From NCBI RefSeq assembly GCF_041929845.1, contig NZ_JBHEEH010000017.1:1-52863 (forward strand): a DNA stretch of 52,863 nt, read 5' to 3'. Position numbers and translations under genes: made by a program. Under the pieces are notes generated by a model. The model worked only from the letters and a program-made list of their open reading frames with translations, made no database searches and was not told the origin of the DNA. Positions 28,206 through 36,358 of the stretch are shown here, piece after piece. How positions within the stretch are numbered: the first letter of the stretch is position 1; each line of letters begins with the position of its first letter. Source of the stretch: Paenochrobactrum pullorum. Lineage in GTDB: Bacteria > Pseudomonadota > Alphaproteobacteria > Rhizobiales > Rhizobiaceae.

Positions 28206-28985
28206 ATGGATCAAGTGTCAGGCAAAAATGATAAGACGGTTAAGTTCAAGCGAATTAAACTTTCTGATCAGATAGCCGAAGATTTACGACGCACAATCGC
28301 GCGTGAAAAAATGGTTCCCGGTGATCGCTTGCCGCACGAAAAAGCATTAATGGAGCATTACGGTTGTGCCAAAGGCACGATCAGAGAAGCGCTGAAAGCT
28401 TTGGAAGTTGAAGGCTTGATTGCCATGCAATCCGGCCCCAACGGGGGGCCGGAAATTCAACCGGCATCGCTTGAAATTGCTATTCAGCAATTGCGTCAAT
28501 ATATGCATTTTCAGACACTGACGTTTCAAAATGTTTATGAAGTTCGCAAATCCATTGAAGTGGCGCTGGCGCTGAGCGTTGTCGGCAAATTGACGGATGC
28601 AGATTATCGCAAACTGGAAAAGAATATTGCGATTTGCGTGGAAGCCAACCGTGACGGCGATCGCGCTGTAGGGCGCACGGCGGAAACGGAGTTCCATGAT
28701 ATACTGTGTGATGCTTCCGACAATCCACTGTTGATTTTCATCTGCCGTTTTCTCAACAGTCTGTTGCGTGATCTGGTGAGTTTTCGCTCGCCAAGCCTTA
28801 CCGAGCATGAGCAGTTTGGTGATCATAATGTGGAAAGCCATATTGCACTGGTTGAAGCTTTCAAGCGGCAGGACAGAGATGCTGTTGTGCATATTATGAA
28901 AGAACATATGTGTTGTGCCGAAGATTTTATGTGCCGGCTCGATGCTGCTTTTAACAGCGATTTGCTGAGCCGCACCTCGGGATAA
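28206..28985 (+). CDS. GntR family regulator, FadR subfamily
   Basis: 259 residues. Winged helix-turn-helix at about 18-82 (KLSDQIAEDLRRTIAREKMVPGDRLPHEKALMEHYGCAKGTIREALKALEVEGLI) followed by an all-helical FCD ligand domain (NVYEVRKSIEVALAL, ETEFHDILCDASDNPLL, EHEQFGDHNVESHIALVEAF, with Asp/His residues for metal binding). It ends operon B and probably represses it until the substrate is present. Confidence 0.93.
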   Translation: MDQVSGKNDKTVKFKRIKLSDQIAEDLRRTIAREKMVPGDRLPHEKALMEHYGCAKGTIREALKALEVEGLIAMQSGPNGGPEIQPASLEIAIQQLRQYMHFQTLTFQNVYEVRKSIEVALALSVVGKLTDADYRKLEKNIAICVEANRDGDRAVGRTAETEFHDILCDASDNPLLIFICRFLNSLLRDLVSFRSPSLTEHEQFGDHNVESHIALVEAFKRQDRDAVVHIMKEHMCCAEDFMCRLDAAFNSDLLSRTSG

Positions 28986-28986
28986 A

Positions 28987-29020
28987 ACAAAAAAAGCCGC
29001 GATTTACACGGCTTTTTTAA
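28987..29020. terminator. Bidirectional terminator between operon B and the amidohydrolase gene
   Basis: AAAAAAGCCG (28990-28999), loop of 9, CGGCTTTTTT (29009-29018). The A-run and T-run allow use from either side, between convergent genes. Confidence 0.9.
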
Positions 29021-29033
29021 AGTTTTGAACGAA

Positions 29034-30491
29034 CTAAGTATTTAGTTCGTTTTTATAAACCTGACCATCTTTCATAATCAGTTTGAAGTTTTTGTCCGGA
29101 TTGGCAATGAGATTGATGTCTTCCAGCGGGTTGCCGTCCACCAGCAGCATATCCGCAGCCGCACCGGCTTCAATCACACCGATAGGCAATGCATAAGGGT
29201 TGCGCGGGCCTGACATTGCCAATAATTGCGCATTGGTATGGGTTGCCATTTTCAAGACATCGGCATTATCAAACCAGCGGGCAATTTTTGCTAGTTGTTT
29301 GCCTTGGGTGAGAGTTCCTTTTGGGTTAAACAGAATATCCGTTCCCCATGCCATTTTTACATTATATTTTTGTCCCAGATCAAAAGCGCGCATTGTGCCT
29401 TGAGCCACCATTTTTTGTTGGTCGCGTTGAATTTGGGTTGGATACACATTGGAATCTTCATCAGCCAAAAACGGCTGTAAGCTCCACCATGCACCGGCAT
29501 CAGCAATTTGTTTGACGGTTTCTTCATCTGCAAGCTGGCCATGCTCAATCGACTTCACTCCACAAGCAAGCGCACGCTGGATACCCGCAGATGTGTAGAC
29601 ATGAGAGCACACATAAGTACCCCAATCGGAGGCTGCAGCAACGGCTGCGCGGATTTCGGCTTCCGTGAACTGGATTGAATCAAAAGGGTCATAGGTCGAG
29701 GCAACACCACCACCAACCAAAATTTTAATCTGACTGGCCCCCAGCATTAATTGCTCGCGCACACGACGCAGTACTTCTGCCTCGCCATCTGCAATAGCCG
29801 CAATGCCGGCTGCTTCTGAAAGGCTTAAATCATTGCTGCTATGGCGCGGAACGTCGGTGCGCAAACGGAAATCGCCGTGGCCGGATGTTTGCGAAATCAT
29901 CGCGCCGGACGGATAAATACGCGGGCCTACGATGCGGCCTTCATCGATCGCACGTTTCAGCGCAAAAGAAGGGCCACCAACATCTCGAATGGTGGTGAAG
30001 CCGCGCATCAATGTTCTTTGCGCTTCTTGCGCTGCAACCAGATGGATGTAAGCCACATCAGATGTCATCGCGACCATCTGCGGAATGGCTGCCAGAATAC
30101 TGTGCCAATGGGCATCAATCATGCCGGGCATGAGAACACGATTGCCGCCGTCAATTATTTTTGCATTCTCAATACTTTCATTGGCAGCAATGAAATTTTC
30201 AATACGATTTTTGACGATAAGGAGGCTTTTGCCTTCGATAAGTTTGGCATCTCGACCATTAAAGATACGGATATTCTTTAGCACCGTTGGCTGGTCCACA
30301 TTTTCTGCGGCTAAGGCAGAACTGCTGCCAACTCCAACGGCTGCCATAGTTGCCATAAGACCATGCAAAACAGAACATCTTGAGATCGACTGGCTAACTC
30401 GATCGGTCAATTCCATGATGATATTACTGTGGCACAGACAACCAAAGCCATGGGCATAATTTTGATAACGCGCACCTAATCCGACAATCAT
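29034..30491 (-). CDS. Exported amidohydrolase (imidazolonepropionase/prolidase-like)
   Basis: 485 residues from ATG 30491, supported by GAGG 6 bases upstream; an internal ATG at 30416 gives a tidier signal peptide (hydrophobic LMATMAAVGVG, cleavage near ALA/A) but has no ribosome site. The family TIM barrel has the metal pair GMIDAHWHS (His128 and His130), further ligands in CSHVYTSAGIQ and SIEHGQ, and the catalytic Asp in AWGTDILFNP. Such exported members hydrolyse N-acyl amino acids, Xaa-Pro dipeptides or cyclic amides. It ends with the usual DMLLVDGNPLEDI. Convergent with operon B and not part of it. Confidence 0.88.
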   Translation of the reverse strand: MIVGLGARYQNYAHGFGCLCHSNIIMELTDRVSQSISRCSVLHGLMATMAAVGVGSSSALAAENVDQPTVLKNIRIFNGRDAKLIEGKSLLIVKNRIENFIAANESIENAKIIDGGNRVLMPGMIDAHWHSILAAIPQMVAMTSDVAYIHLVAAQEAQRTLMRGFTTIRDVGGPSFALKRAIDEGRIVGPRIYPSGAMISQTSGHGDFRLRTDVPRHSSNDLSLSEAAGIAAIADGEAEVLRRVREQLMLGASQIKILVGGGVASTYDPFDSIQFTEAEIRAAVAAASDWGTYVCSHVYTSAGIQRALACGVKSIEHGQLADEETVKQIADAGAWWSLQPFLADEDSNVYPTQIQRDQQKMVAQGTMRAFDLGQKYNVKMAWGTDILFNPKGTLTQGKQLAKIARWFDNADVLKMATHTNAQLLAMSGPRNPYALPIGVIEAGAAADMLLVDGNPLEDINLIANPDKNFKLIMKDGQVYKNELNT

Positions 30492-30706
30492 AGGAAACCT
30501 CAACCTTTTGAATGATCTGTTATTTTTGTAGCATAAGATCGTCGGGCTGGAATATGTAATTTCAAAATATTTTTAATATACGGCAAGCAACTAGCCATGA
30601 TATATTTTCGTTTTATGATGAAGATGGGTTTTTGACCTAATTTGTTCAAAATTGTAACTTAAAATACTTATTGTTTAATATTTATCAATTGCTTTGGGAA
30701 ATACAA

Positions 30707-31654
30707 ATGGCAACTTATCATCCGCCTAAAATTCCGTCATCTCAGATAACACCACAGCGTGTTTATAATCAGCGCCGGGAGTTTTTAAAACTGGCGGCAA
30801 TTGGTTTAACATCACTCAGCGGTACGATGAATGCCGGAGCGGCAGCACTTAATACGATTGCCAGCGCGTATAAAACAGACGAAAAGCTTACAGCTTTCAA
30901 GGATGTTACTACTTATAATAATTTTTACGAATTTGGCATGGCCAAGGATGATCCATCAAAACTTTCCGGCAATTTCAAGCCGCTACCGTGGACGTTGACA
31001 ATTGATGGAATGGTTAAAAAGCCGGTCCAATTTGATCTCGATAGCTTGATGAAAGAACTGACCATCGAAAACCGTATCTACCGGATGCGCTGTGTTGAGG
31101 CGTGGTCGATGGTTATTCCGTGGGATGGTTTTCCTTTGTCTGCATTACTCAAAAAGGTTGAGCCATTGGGTAGAGCAAAATATGTGCAATTTGAAACGGT
31201 TGTTCGTCCTGATGAAATGCCGGGGCAAAAAGGTTTTTTTCAAGCACTCGACTGGCCATATGTGGAGGGCTTGCGTCTCGATGAAGCTATGCATCCGCTG
31301 ACATTGCTGGCAGTTGGTCTTTATGGCGAAACATTGCTAAATCAAAATGGCGCACCGCTTCGTCTTGTCGTGCCATGGAAATACGGTTTTAAAGGTATTA
31401 AATCGATTACGCGGATCACATTAACAGATCAGGAACCTAAAAATACCTGGCAGATTGCCAATCCGCTGGAATATGGTTTTTACGCCAATGTTAATCCAAA
31501 CATCGATCATCCGCGCTGGAGCCAAGCAACGGAACGCAGAATTGGCGAAGGTGGTTTTTTTAGCTCCAATCGCCGGCCGACACTTCCCTTTAATGGTTAT
31601 GCCGATGAGGTGGCAGGTCTTTATGCGGGCATGGATTTGAAAGCGCATTTTTGA
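30707..31654 (+). CDS. msrP: Protein-methionine-sulfoxide reductase catalytic subunit MsrP
   Basis: 315 residues. A molybdopterin enzyme of the periplasm that repairs oxidised methionines in envelope proteins. Twin-arginine signal NQRREFLKLAAIG, then the sulfite-oxidase fold; Cys129 in YRMRCVEAWSMVIPWDG is the molybdenum ligand. WKYGFKGIKSITRITLTDQEPKNTW is characteristic. The ATG at 30707 follows GGGAA. It overlaps the start of msrQ by one base (TGATG), the usual operon. Confidence 0.95.
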   Translation: MATYHPPKIPSSQITPQRVYNQRREFLKLAAIGLTSLSGTMNAGAAALNTIASAYKTDEKLTAFKDVTTYNNFYEFGMAKDDPSKLSGNFKPLPWTLTIDGMVKKPVQFDLDSLMKELTIENRIYRMRCVEAWSMVIPWDGFPLSALLKKVEPLGRAKYVQFETVVRPDEMPGQKGFFQALDWPYVEGLRLDEAMHPLTLLAVGLYGETLLNQNGAPLRLVVPWKYGFKGIKSITRITLTDQEPKNTWQIANPLEYGFYANVNPNIDHPRWSQATERRIGEGGFFSSNRRPTLPFNGYADEVAGLYAGMDLKAHF

Positions 31655-32274
31655 TGCGACAGATATCTTTTCATAGCGTTAAAAAATACCAGCCGGTTGT
31701 TAATTTGGCGATTTACTTGATGGGAATGATACCAGCGATCTGGTATTTTTATTTAGGGGCAGTCAATCAGCTGGGGGCTGATCCAGTCAAGACCTTTGAA
31801 CAAGCGCTTGGTCTTTGGGCTTTACGATTTTTAATTTTGACTTTGGTAATATCGCCGCTGCGTGATGTGGTTGGTTGGAATTTTGTTCGTTACCGCCGCG
31901 CTCTTGGCTTGTTGAGTTTTTATTATGCTCTCATGCATCTGGCAGTCTATCTGCTGCTTGATCAGGCAATGGATTTTTCAACTTTATGGGATGATGTGAT
32001 GAAACGGCCATTCATCATGTTCGGCATGATCTCGTTCATTCTGCTCGTGCCATTAGCACTGACATCCAACAATTTTGCCATCCGCAAAATGGGGCGCAAA
32101 TGGTTGTGGTTACACCGGCTGATTTATGTCGTTGCAATATTGGTGTTATTGCACTTTTCTTTATCAGCTAAAGTGCTGAGCCTTAATCATTATTTTTACA
32201 TCAGCCTGATCATCTTGTTATTATTATATCGTATTCGTCGACTTTTCATAAAAAAACGCCGCAATATGCAATAA
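31654..32274 (+). CDS. msrQ: MsrQ haem-binding membrane subunit
   Basis: 206 residues, six predicted membrane spans. It passes electrons from the quinone pool or a flavin reductase to MsrP. The haem-ligand histidines are in YYALMHLAVYLLL and WLWLHRLIYVVAILVLLHFSLS. The start ATG is at 31654, inside the msrP stop. It runs convergently toward irr with only 15 bases between the stops. Confidence 0.95.
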   Translation: MRQISFHSVKKYQPVVNLAIYLMGMIPAIWYFYLGAVNQLGADPVKTFEQALGLWALRFLILTLVISPLRDVVGWNFVRYRRALGLLSFYYALMHLAVYLLLDQAMDFSTLWDDVMKRPFIMFGMISFILLVPLALTSNNFAIRKMGRKWLWLHRLIYVVAILVLLHFSLSAKVLSLNHYFYISLIILLLLYRIRRLFIKKRRNMQ

Positions 32275-32289
32275 ATTTAATGAAATTGC

Positions 32290-32757
32290 TTATTGCTTGG
32301 GCTTGAGATGGATGACAACATCCACTTTTGCAATCTCATAACCAGCCGGTGCTTCCGGCAGACGATTAATAATCGTATCGCCGGCAGGTGCATCGACAAT
32401 GCGGTCTTCATCCTGCACATAAAAATGATGGTGATCACCGGTATCCGTATCAAAATAGACCCGTTCACTGCCTGTACAGATGCGGCGCAACAAACCTGCC
32501 TCACTAAAGTGATGAAGCGTATTGTAGATTGTCGCTAGGGATAAATTTTGGCCTGTTGTTTGAATCTCCTGAAATAAATCATCTGCTGTGATGTGGCGGT
32601 GTGTAGCGCCGAAAAGCAATTTACCAATATTCAGGCGCTGCTTTGTCGGGCGTAAACCCACTTTTCTGAGGCGTGCAGAAATTTCCAGCGCACGCAAATC
32701 TTCTGTTTTATCTGATGATAAAAATCGTTTGCGGGTTTCCTCAGGTATGAAAAGCAT
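32290..32757 (-). CDS. irr: Irr, Fur-family iron response regulator
   Basis: 155 residues. Regulates iron metabolism in Rhizobiales in response to haem status. Fur-type winged helix at about 28-92 (RKVGLRPTKQRLNIGKLLFGATHRHITADDL, then SLATIYNTLHHFSEAGLL), then the dimerisation domain with the three-His haem/metal motif HHH at 109-111 (DTDTGDHHHFYV) that marks Irr rather than Fur. The N-terminus lacks the short Cys-Pro haem motif of Bradyrhizobium Irr, as in other rhizobia. No good ribosome site precedes the ATG. Its likely target boxes at 8384-8458 are in the same window. It could instead be a second Irr paralogue. Confidence 0.9.
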   Translation of the reverse strand: MLFIPEETRKRFLSSDKTEDLRALEISARLRKVGLRPTKQRLNIGKLLFGATHRHITADDLFQEIQTTGQNLSLATIYNTLHHFSEAGLLRRICTGSERVYFDTDTGDHHHFYVQDEDRIVDAPAGDTIINRLPEAPAGYEIAKVDVVIHLKPKQ

Positions 32758-32902
32758 GTGATAATCCGATATTTTGCAATTGAGTGATCGGCTTTGATTT
32801 TTAAAAATACAAAGCTAATCACCACAATAGGCGAAAATAAATTTTGGTCAATATATTTGCAATTGATTTGCAACTGCATTTGATTAAATGGCTATATCAG
32901 GA

Positions 32903-33457
32903 TTATAGTTTTAAAATAAATTTAAGAACGAGCTCTGTCTTGCCGGAAGGGGCAGTTTCCGCCTCAGGCAAACCAGTTTGTAGAAAACGGGCTTTATATA
33001 AAACATGCGCCGATGCCGGATTGTCTATTACAGTTCTGGCTCGCAATTGTTGAAATCCTAATGCGCGAGCATAGTCCGTTGCCAACATCAATGCCTGATA
33101 AGCAATATTGCGACCTCTGAAATCAGGCCCGACCCAATAACCAATTTCGGCATCTTGATCGGTAAAATCAAACAAGACCAGACTACCGACAAATCGATCA
33201 GTTTCAGCGTCAGCAATTGTTAAGACTGCCAGTTCCCCACTGCGCAAGCCATCAGCGATAGCGCCAACAATCATTTCGCTCATAATAGCGGGTGTGTAAT
33301 GTTCAAGCGGTAAATGGCCAAATTGTTTAACCGCAGCATCCGCAGTGCCGGCGGCATAAGCGTGAGCATCATCTTGTTTCATTGCGCGTAAAATAACCTG
33401 CCCATTGCTGACTGGTAAATGCTCTAACAAAGATGTTTGGGGTGTATTGCGTGTCAT
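32903..33457 (-). CDS. GNAT family N-acetyltransferase (RimJ/RimL-like)
   Basis: 184 residues. Acetyl-CoA binding loop seen in IGYWVGPDFRGRNIAYQALMLATDYA, with preceding VLRAMKQDDAHAYA and following RARTVIDNPASAHVLYKARFL, the pattern of RimJ/RimL-type protein or small-molecule acetyltransferases. Substrate unknown. Divergent from a TetR gene with an operator-like palindrome between them, so possibly TetR-controlled; a resistance role is then conceivable. Confidence 0.9.
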   Translation of the reverse strand: MTRNTPQTSLLEHLPVSNGQVILRAMKQDDAHAYAAGTADAAVKQFGHLPLEHYTPAIMSEMIVGAIADGLRSGELAVLTIADAETDRFVGSLVLFDFTDQDAEIGYWVGPDFRGRNIAYQALMLATDYARALGFQQLRARTVIDNPASAHVLYKARFLQTGLPEAETAPSGKTELVLKFILKL

Positions 33458-33521
33458 ACCGAGCTTTTGCCTTTTTGATTATTTAGTTTACTCAATCAGT
33501 ATCAAACGTAATTCGCTTGAC

Positions 33522-33536
33522 TCGAACAGTGTTCGA
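33522..33536. promoter_or_regulatory. TetR operator palindrome
   Basis: TCGAACA-G-TGTTCGA is a perfect 7+1+7 dyad between the divergent GNAT and TetR genes, 50 bases before the TetR start and 64 before the GNAT start. Size and symmetry are typical of TetR operators. Confidence 0.65.
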
Positions 33537-33586
33537 TAAATAAACATATACACGGCAAAAAAGTCAAGCAGCAGGGAAGTAACGAT

Positions 33587-34273
33587 ATGACGGAACAATC
33601 AGGTAAAGTGAAAACAGGGCAATCTGTCTGGTTAAAACCAGCTAAACCTGTGCGCGATGTTCCCGCCTTATCAAAAGAGCGTATTCTGGATGCCGCCCTG
33701 GAAATTCTTAATAAGGAAGGACTGGCAGGGCTAACGATGCGCAAGCTAGCCCGAAATTTGAATGCAGGCGCGGCTTCACTTTATTGGTATGTAGAAACCC
33801 GTGATGAAGTGCTGGAACTTGCACTTGATGCAGTATTAGGCGATATTGGCTATCCACCCGAAAGCGAGGATTGGCAAGCCACATTGATTGCCTATATGCA
33901 TGAATGGCGGCGCGTTTTATTGCGCCATCACTGGGCACCCGCATTGATCGGTTTTCGCCCTTTTATTGGGCCTAATGCCTTGGAACGCTCTGAATATTTA
34001 CGACGAACTTTGATGCATTCAGGTCTTGATACAGTGGAAGTCATTCAGGCAGGCTATGCATTATCGAATTTTATGATCGGCTCGGTGGTCACCCAAATTG
34101 CATGGCAAAGCGGAGGCGGGGATAATACACACCCGCAGATCAAAGAATTCATGCAGGCTCAAGCGCAAAAATATCCGCTGCTTGCATCGCAAATGGCCTA
34201 TGATTTAGGCGACTGGGATGCCAGCTATATCAAAGGATTAAACTGGATTATTCGCGCTCTTGTTAAGGCATAA
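33587..34273 (+). CDS. TetR family regulator with TetR_C_1-type C-terminal domain
   Basis: 228 residues. Helix-turn-helix at about 26-72 (SKERILDAALEILNKEGLAGLTMRKLARNLNAGAASLYWYVETRDEVLELALD), the wording of the tetracycline-repressor-like branch. The C-terminal domain has WRRVLLRHHWAPALIGFRPFIGPNALERSEYL and a helical end. The start follows GGGAAG. It probably represses itself and the divergent GNAT gene through the palindrome between them. Inducer unknown; no tetA-like pump is nearby. Confidence 0.92.
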   Translation: MTEQSGKVKTGQSVWLKPAKPVRDVPALSKERILDAALEILNKEGLAGLTMRKLARNLNAGAASLYWYVETRDEVLELALDAVLGDIGYPPESEDWQATLIAYMHEWRRVLLRHHWAPALIGFRPFIGPNALERSEYLRRTLMHSGLDTVEVIQAGYALSNFMIGSVVTQIAWQSGGGDNTHPQIKEFMQAQAQKYPLLASQMAYDLGDWDASYIKGLNWIIRALVKA

Positions 34274-34306
34274 AACCTAATGTTCAAAATAATTGCTTGC
34301 GAATCG

Positions 34307-34324
34307 CATAAGTATTCACTTATG
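34307..34324. promoter_or_regulatory. ArsR operator palindrome
   Basis: CATAAGT-ATTC-ACTTATG, perfect 7+4+7, ends 8 bases before the ArsR start codon. Binding there would block transcription and translation start, the standard autoregulation of ArsR/SdpR-type repressors. Confidence 0.65.
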
Positions 34325-34332
34325 TATTACGT

Positions 34333-34647
34333 ATGACTGAAAACGATATTTTTAAAGCACTTGCTGATCCGACACGCCGTGCAGTTTTTGAAAAGCTGGC
34401 GAACGGACATATGAATGCCAGCTCTTTAAGAGAGGGGATGGCTATCAGCCAGCCAGCTATGTCGCAACATTTGGCAGTATTGCGCAGTGCCGGCTTGGTT
34501 CGTGAAGAAAAAGTCGGGCGTTATGTTAATTATGAGGTTAATCCGGATGGGTTGGCGCTTATAGCGCAATGGTTTGATAAATACCGTACTTATTGGCCGA
34601 CACGAATTGATGATCTGAAGCTGTTGCTGAAGGATATGGATCAATGA
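34333..34647 (+). CDS. ArsR/SdpR family transcriptional repressor
   Basis: 104 residues, essentially one winged helix-turn-helix (DIFKALADPTRRAVFEKLANGHMNASSLREGMAISQPAMSQHLAVLRSAGLVREEKVGRYVNYEVN). There is no metal-binding cysteine pair, so it is not an arsenic sensor; the C-terminal half is the type paired with SRPBCC proteins. It overlaps the next gene by four bases (ATGA), a frequent ArsR-SRPBCC pair. The palindrome directly before the start suggests self-repression. Confidence 0.93.
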   Translation: MTENDIFKALADPTRRAVFEKLANGHMNASSLREGMAISQPAMSQHLAVLRSAGLVREEKVGRYVNYEVNPDGLALIAQWFDKYRTYWPTRIDDLKLLLKDMDQ

Positions 34648-35000
34648 GCGAGAAAAACGTTGCAGATAAAAGCAAGACCCTTGTTTTTGAATATGAGCTG
34701 GAAGCAACACCGCAAAAACTATGGCGGGCACTGACTATCGCTGAGTTTCGTGCCAAATGGCTGCCCGAGTTGGCGCAACAGCAAGCCGAGCCAGGCTCGC
34801 TCATCCCGCAGAAACAGATTTGTTATAAAATACGTGAGAAAACGCCACCGTTTCTGGAATCGCATGTTACATTTCGCATCTCCGTTAGAGACGATGGTAA
34901 AGCTTTATTGACGATTATTCATGAACTGACAGATACATGCGTCCGCCCGATGTCCCAGCCAGCTAACAATAATCAATCATCATTGATGATGGCTGCCTAA
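34644..35000 (+). CDS. SRPBCC (AHSA1-like) domain protein
   Basis: 118 residues of the START-like ligand-binding fold: FEYELEATPQKLWRALTIAEFRAKWLP at the start and LESHVTFRISVRDDGKALLTIIHEL further on. Shorter than many AHSA1 proteins (140-160) but like the short forms that follow ArsR genes. It may bind a hydrophobic ligand; exact role unknown. It precedes a clpP-type gene by 42 bases on the same strand. Confidence 0.85.
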   Translation: MSEKNVADKSKTLVFEYELEATPQKLWRALTIAEFRAKWLPELAQQQAEPGSLIPQKQICYKIREKTPPFLESHVTFRISVRDDGKALLTIIHELTDTCVRPMSQPANNNQSSLMMAA

Positions 35001-35042
35001 AGGCATTCTTTTCAATAAAAAAGTGAATAACGGAGGTCGTCG

Positions 35043-35645
35043 ATGCACGAAACCCTTCAACTCGTCCCTATGGTAATTGAACAATCAGAAAAAGGAGAGC
35101 GCTCTTTTGATATTTACTCCCGCTTGTTGCGTGAGCGGATTATCTTTTTGAATGGCGAAGTTAATGACACGATTTCTGCGCTTGTTTGCGCGCAATTATT
35201 GCTGCTTGAAGCGGAGAGTCAGAAAAAGCCGATACATCTATATATCAATTCTCCGGGTGGTTCTATGACCAGTGGCCTGGCCATTTACGATACAATGCAG
35301 TTTATCCATGCACCGGTGCATACATTATGTATGGGCACAGCCCGATCCATGGGATCATTTTTATTAATGGCCGGTGAGACTGGGCACCGCTATGCTCTAC
35401 CCAATGCCAGTTTGCATGTGCATCAACCATTAGGCGGATTTCAAGGTCAGGCATCGGATATTTTTATTCAGGCTGAGGAAATGCGTAAAACCAAACATAA
35501 AGTAATCGATTTTTACGCCAGCCATTGTGGTCGCTCTTATCAAGAGGTTGAGCGCAAACTGGATCGTGACTGCTTTATGGATGCGAAAGAAGCACTTGAA
35601 TGGGGCTTAATTGATCATATTTTGCAGAAAAATACACCTGTTTAA
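35043..35645 (+). CDS. clpP: ClpP-family ATP-dependent protease subunit, isolated paralogue
   Basis: 200 residues, full length. The serine-protease triad is intact: Ser102 in TARSMGSFLLMAGE, His127 in HVHQPLGG, Asp176 in DRDCFMDAKEALEWGLIDHIL. The oxyanion loop INSPGGSMTSGLAIYDTM is standard. A strong GGAGG precedes the ATG. The principal bacterial clpP normally lies beside clpX and lon; here it instead follows an ArsR-SRPBCC pair, with no unfoldase nearby. Several alphaproteobacteria carry such second or third ClpP copies. It would need ClpA or ClpX supplied from elsewhere. Confidence 0.93.
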   Translation: MHETLQLVPMVIEQSEKGERSFDIYSRLLRERIIFLNGEVNDTISALVCAQLLLLEAESQKKPIHLYINSPGGSMTSGLAIYDTMQFIHAPVHTLCMGTARSMGSFLLMAGETGHRYALPNASLHVHQPLGGFQGQASDIFIQAEEMRKTKHKVIDFYASHCGRSYQEVERKLDRDCFMDAKEALEWGLIDHILQKNTPV

Positions 35646-36054
35646 GGTGAAAAACATAAAAATGAGGTGCTTTTCGAAGGTTAAATTGACTTTTTGAAGC
35701 GCTGCATCTAAATATAGAACACAAATTGCTCAGGAGATTTATGCGCAGAAGCTAAGAAATTGGATCGCGTCAAGCGGCTGATAAACGGGAAGTTACTTCG
35801 CCGTGCTTTTGTGCTGTGCTCTATAAAGCTCTCAATCATTATGTCTGTTTCAGAGTTTTGGTCCACTCGATCAAAATATCAATATTCTGCTGCAAGCTGA
35901 TGATTTATTGGCACAGAGTGCCTGCTTACACTGATCCCACATTTTAAAAATATGCAAAAACGCGGCTTTTATAAGCCTTTCACCATTTCTGCATCTCTGC
36001 ATTTTTCAAATGGCACCTGCATATATTTTTTTAAAAAACAGGTGTTTGGGTGAT
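35646..36054 (+). other. 410-base gene-poor gap with possible degraded coding sequence
   Basis: Between clpP and the YjhX-family gene. One plus-strand reading of about 57 codons starting near 35746 has no start codon or ribosome site, and the frames around it are broken; it may be a decayed gene but cannot be identified. Near its right end CACCTG (36014-36019) and CAGGTG (36039-36044) flank a T7A6 tract, an imperfect hairpin just before the YjhX-family start. Nothing else could be supported. Confidence 0.35.
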
Positions 36055-36321
36055 ATGATGAATATATCAAAATTGGAGCGCAAGGTGCTCGAAATGCTGT
36101 CACGTGGCGGCAGGGTTGTGTTGGAAAAAGATGAACGTAATAAAGTGATCGATGCCGATTTTATTACACGTGAAGGCTGGTTTATGGATGGTGTTGGTTT
36201 GCCACAATTCATCAATTTACGAGCCAAAAAATTGATCCGCTCAACACAAGGCAGTGACTATTACATCTCTCGTGATGGCATAGTTAGCCTGCAAACTTCC
36301 CGACAACAGGCGAAGAAGTGA
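36055..36321 (+). CDS. YjhX family (UPF0386) protein
   Basis: 88 residues. Matches the YjhX family: short N-terminal ISKLERKVLEMLSRGGRVV, central ITREGWFMDGVGLPQFINLRAKKLIRSTQGSDYYISRDG. In E. coli YjhX is described as a toxin paired with the GNAT protein YjhQ; no partner gene is adjacent here, so the toxin label is uncertain. Two ATGs (36055, 36058) follow a GGGTG. A strong terminator closes the gene 37 bases later, making it a monocistronic unit. Confidence 0.85.
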   Translation: MMNISKLERKVLEMLSRGGRVVLEKDERNKVIDADFITREGWFMDGVGLPQFINLRAKKLIRSTQGSDYYISRDGIVSLQTSRQQAKK

Positions 36322-36358
36322 GCTCAATCTCGCTCATATCTGCTTTTTCTGCTAAAAA

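Noticed and set aside
28347..28907. 186-codon antisense frame within the FadR-type regulator
   Set aside because: The plus-strand product has complete helix-turn-helix and FCD domains; the antisense frame has no motif.
32903..36321. GNAT gene and YjhX-family gene as a YjhQ/YjhX toxin-antitoxin pair
   Set aside because: They are on opposite strands and about 2.6 kb apart with four unrelated genes between; the GNAT is RimJ/RimL-like.
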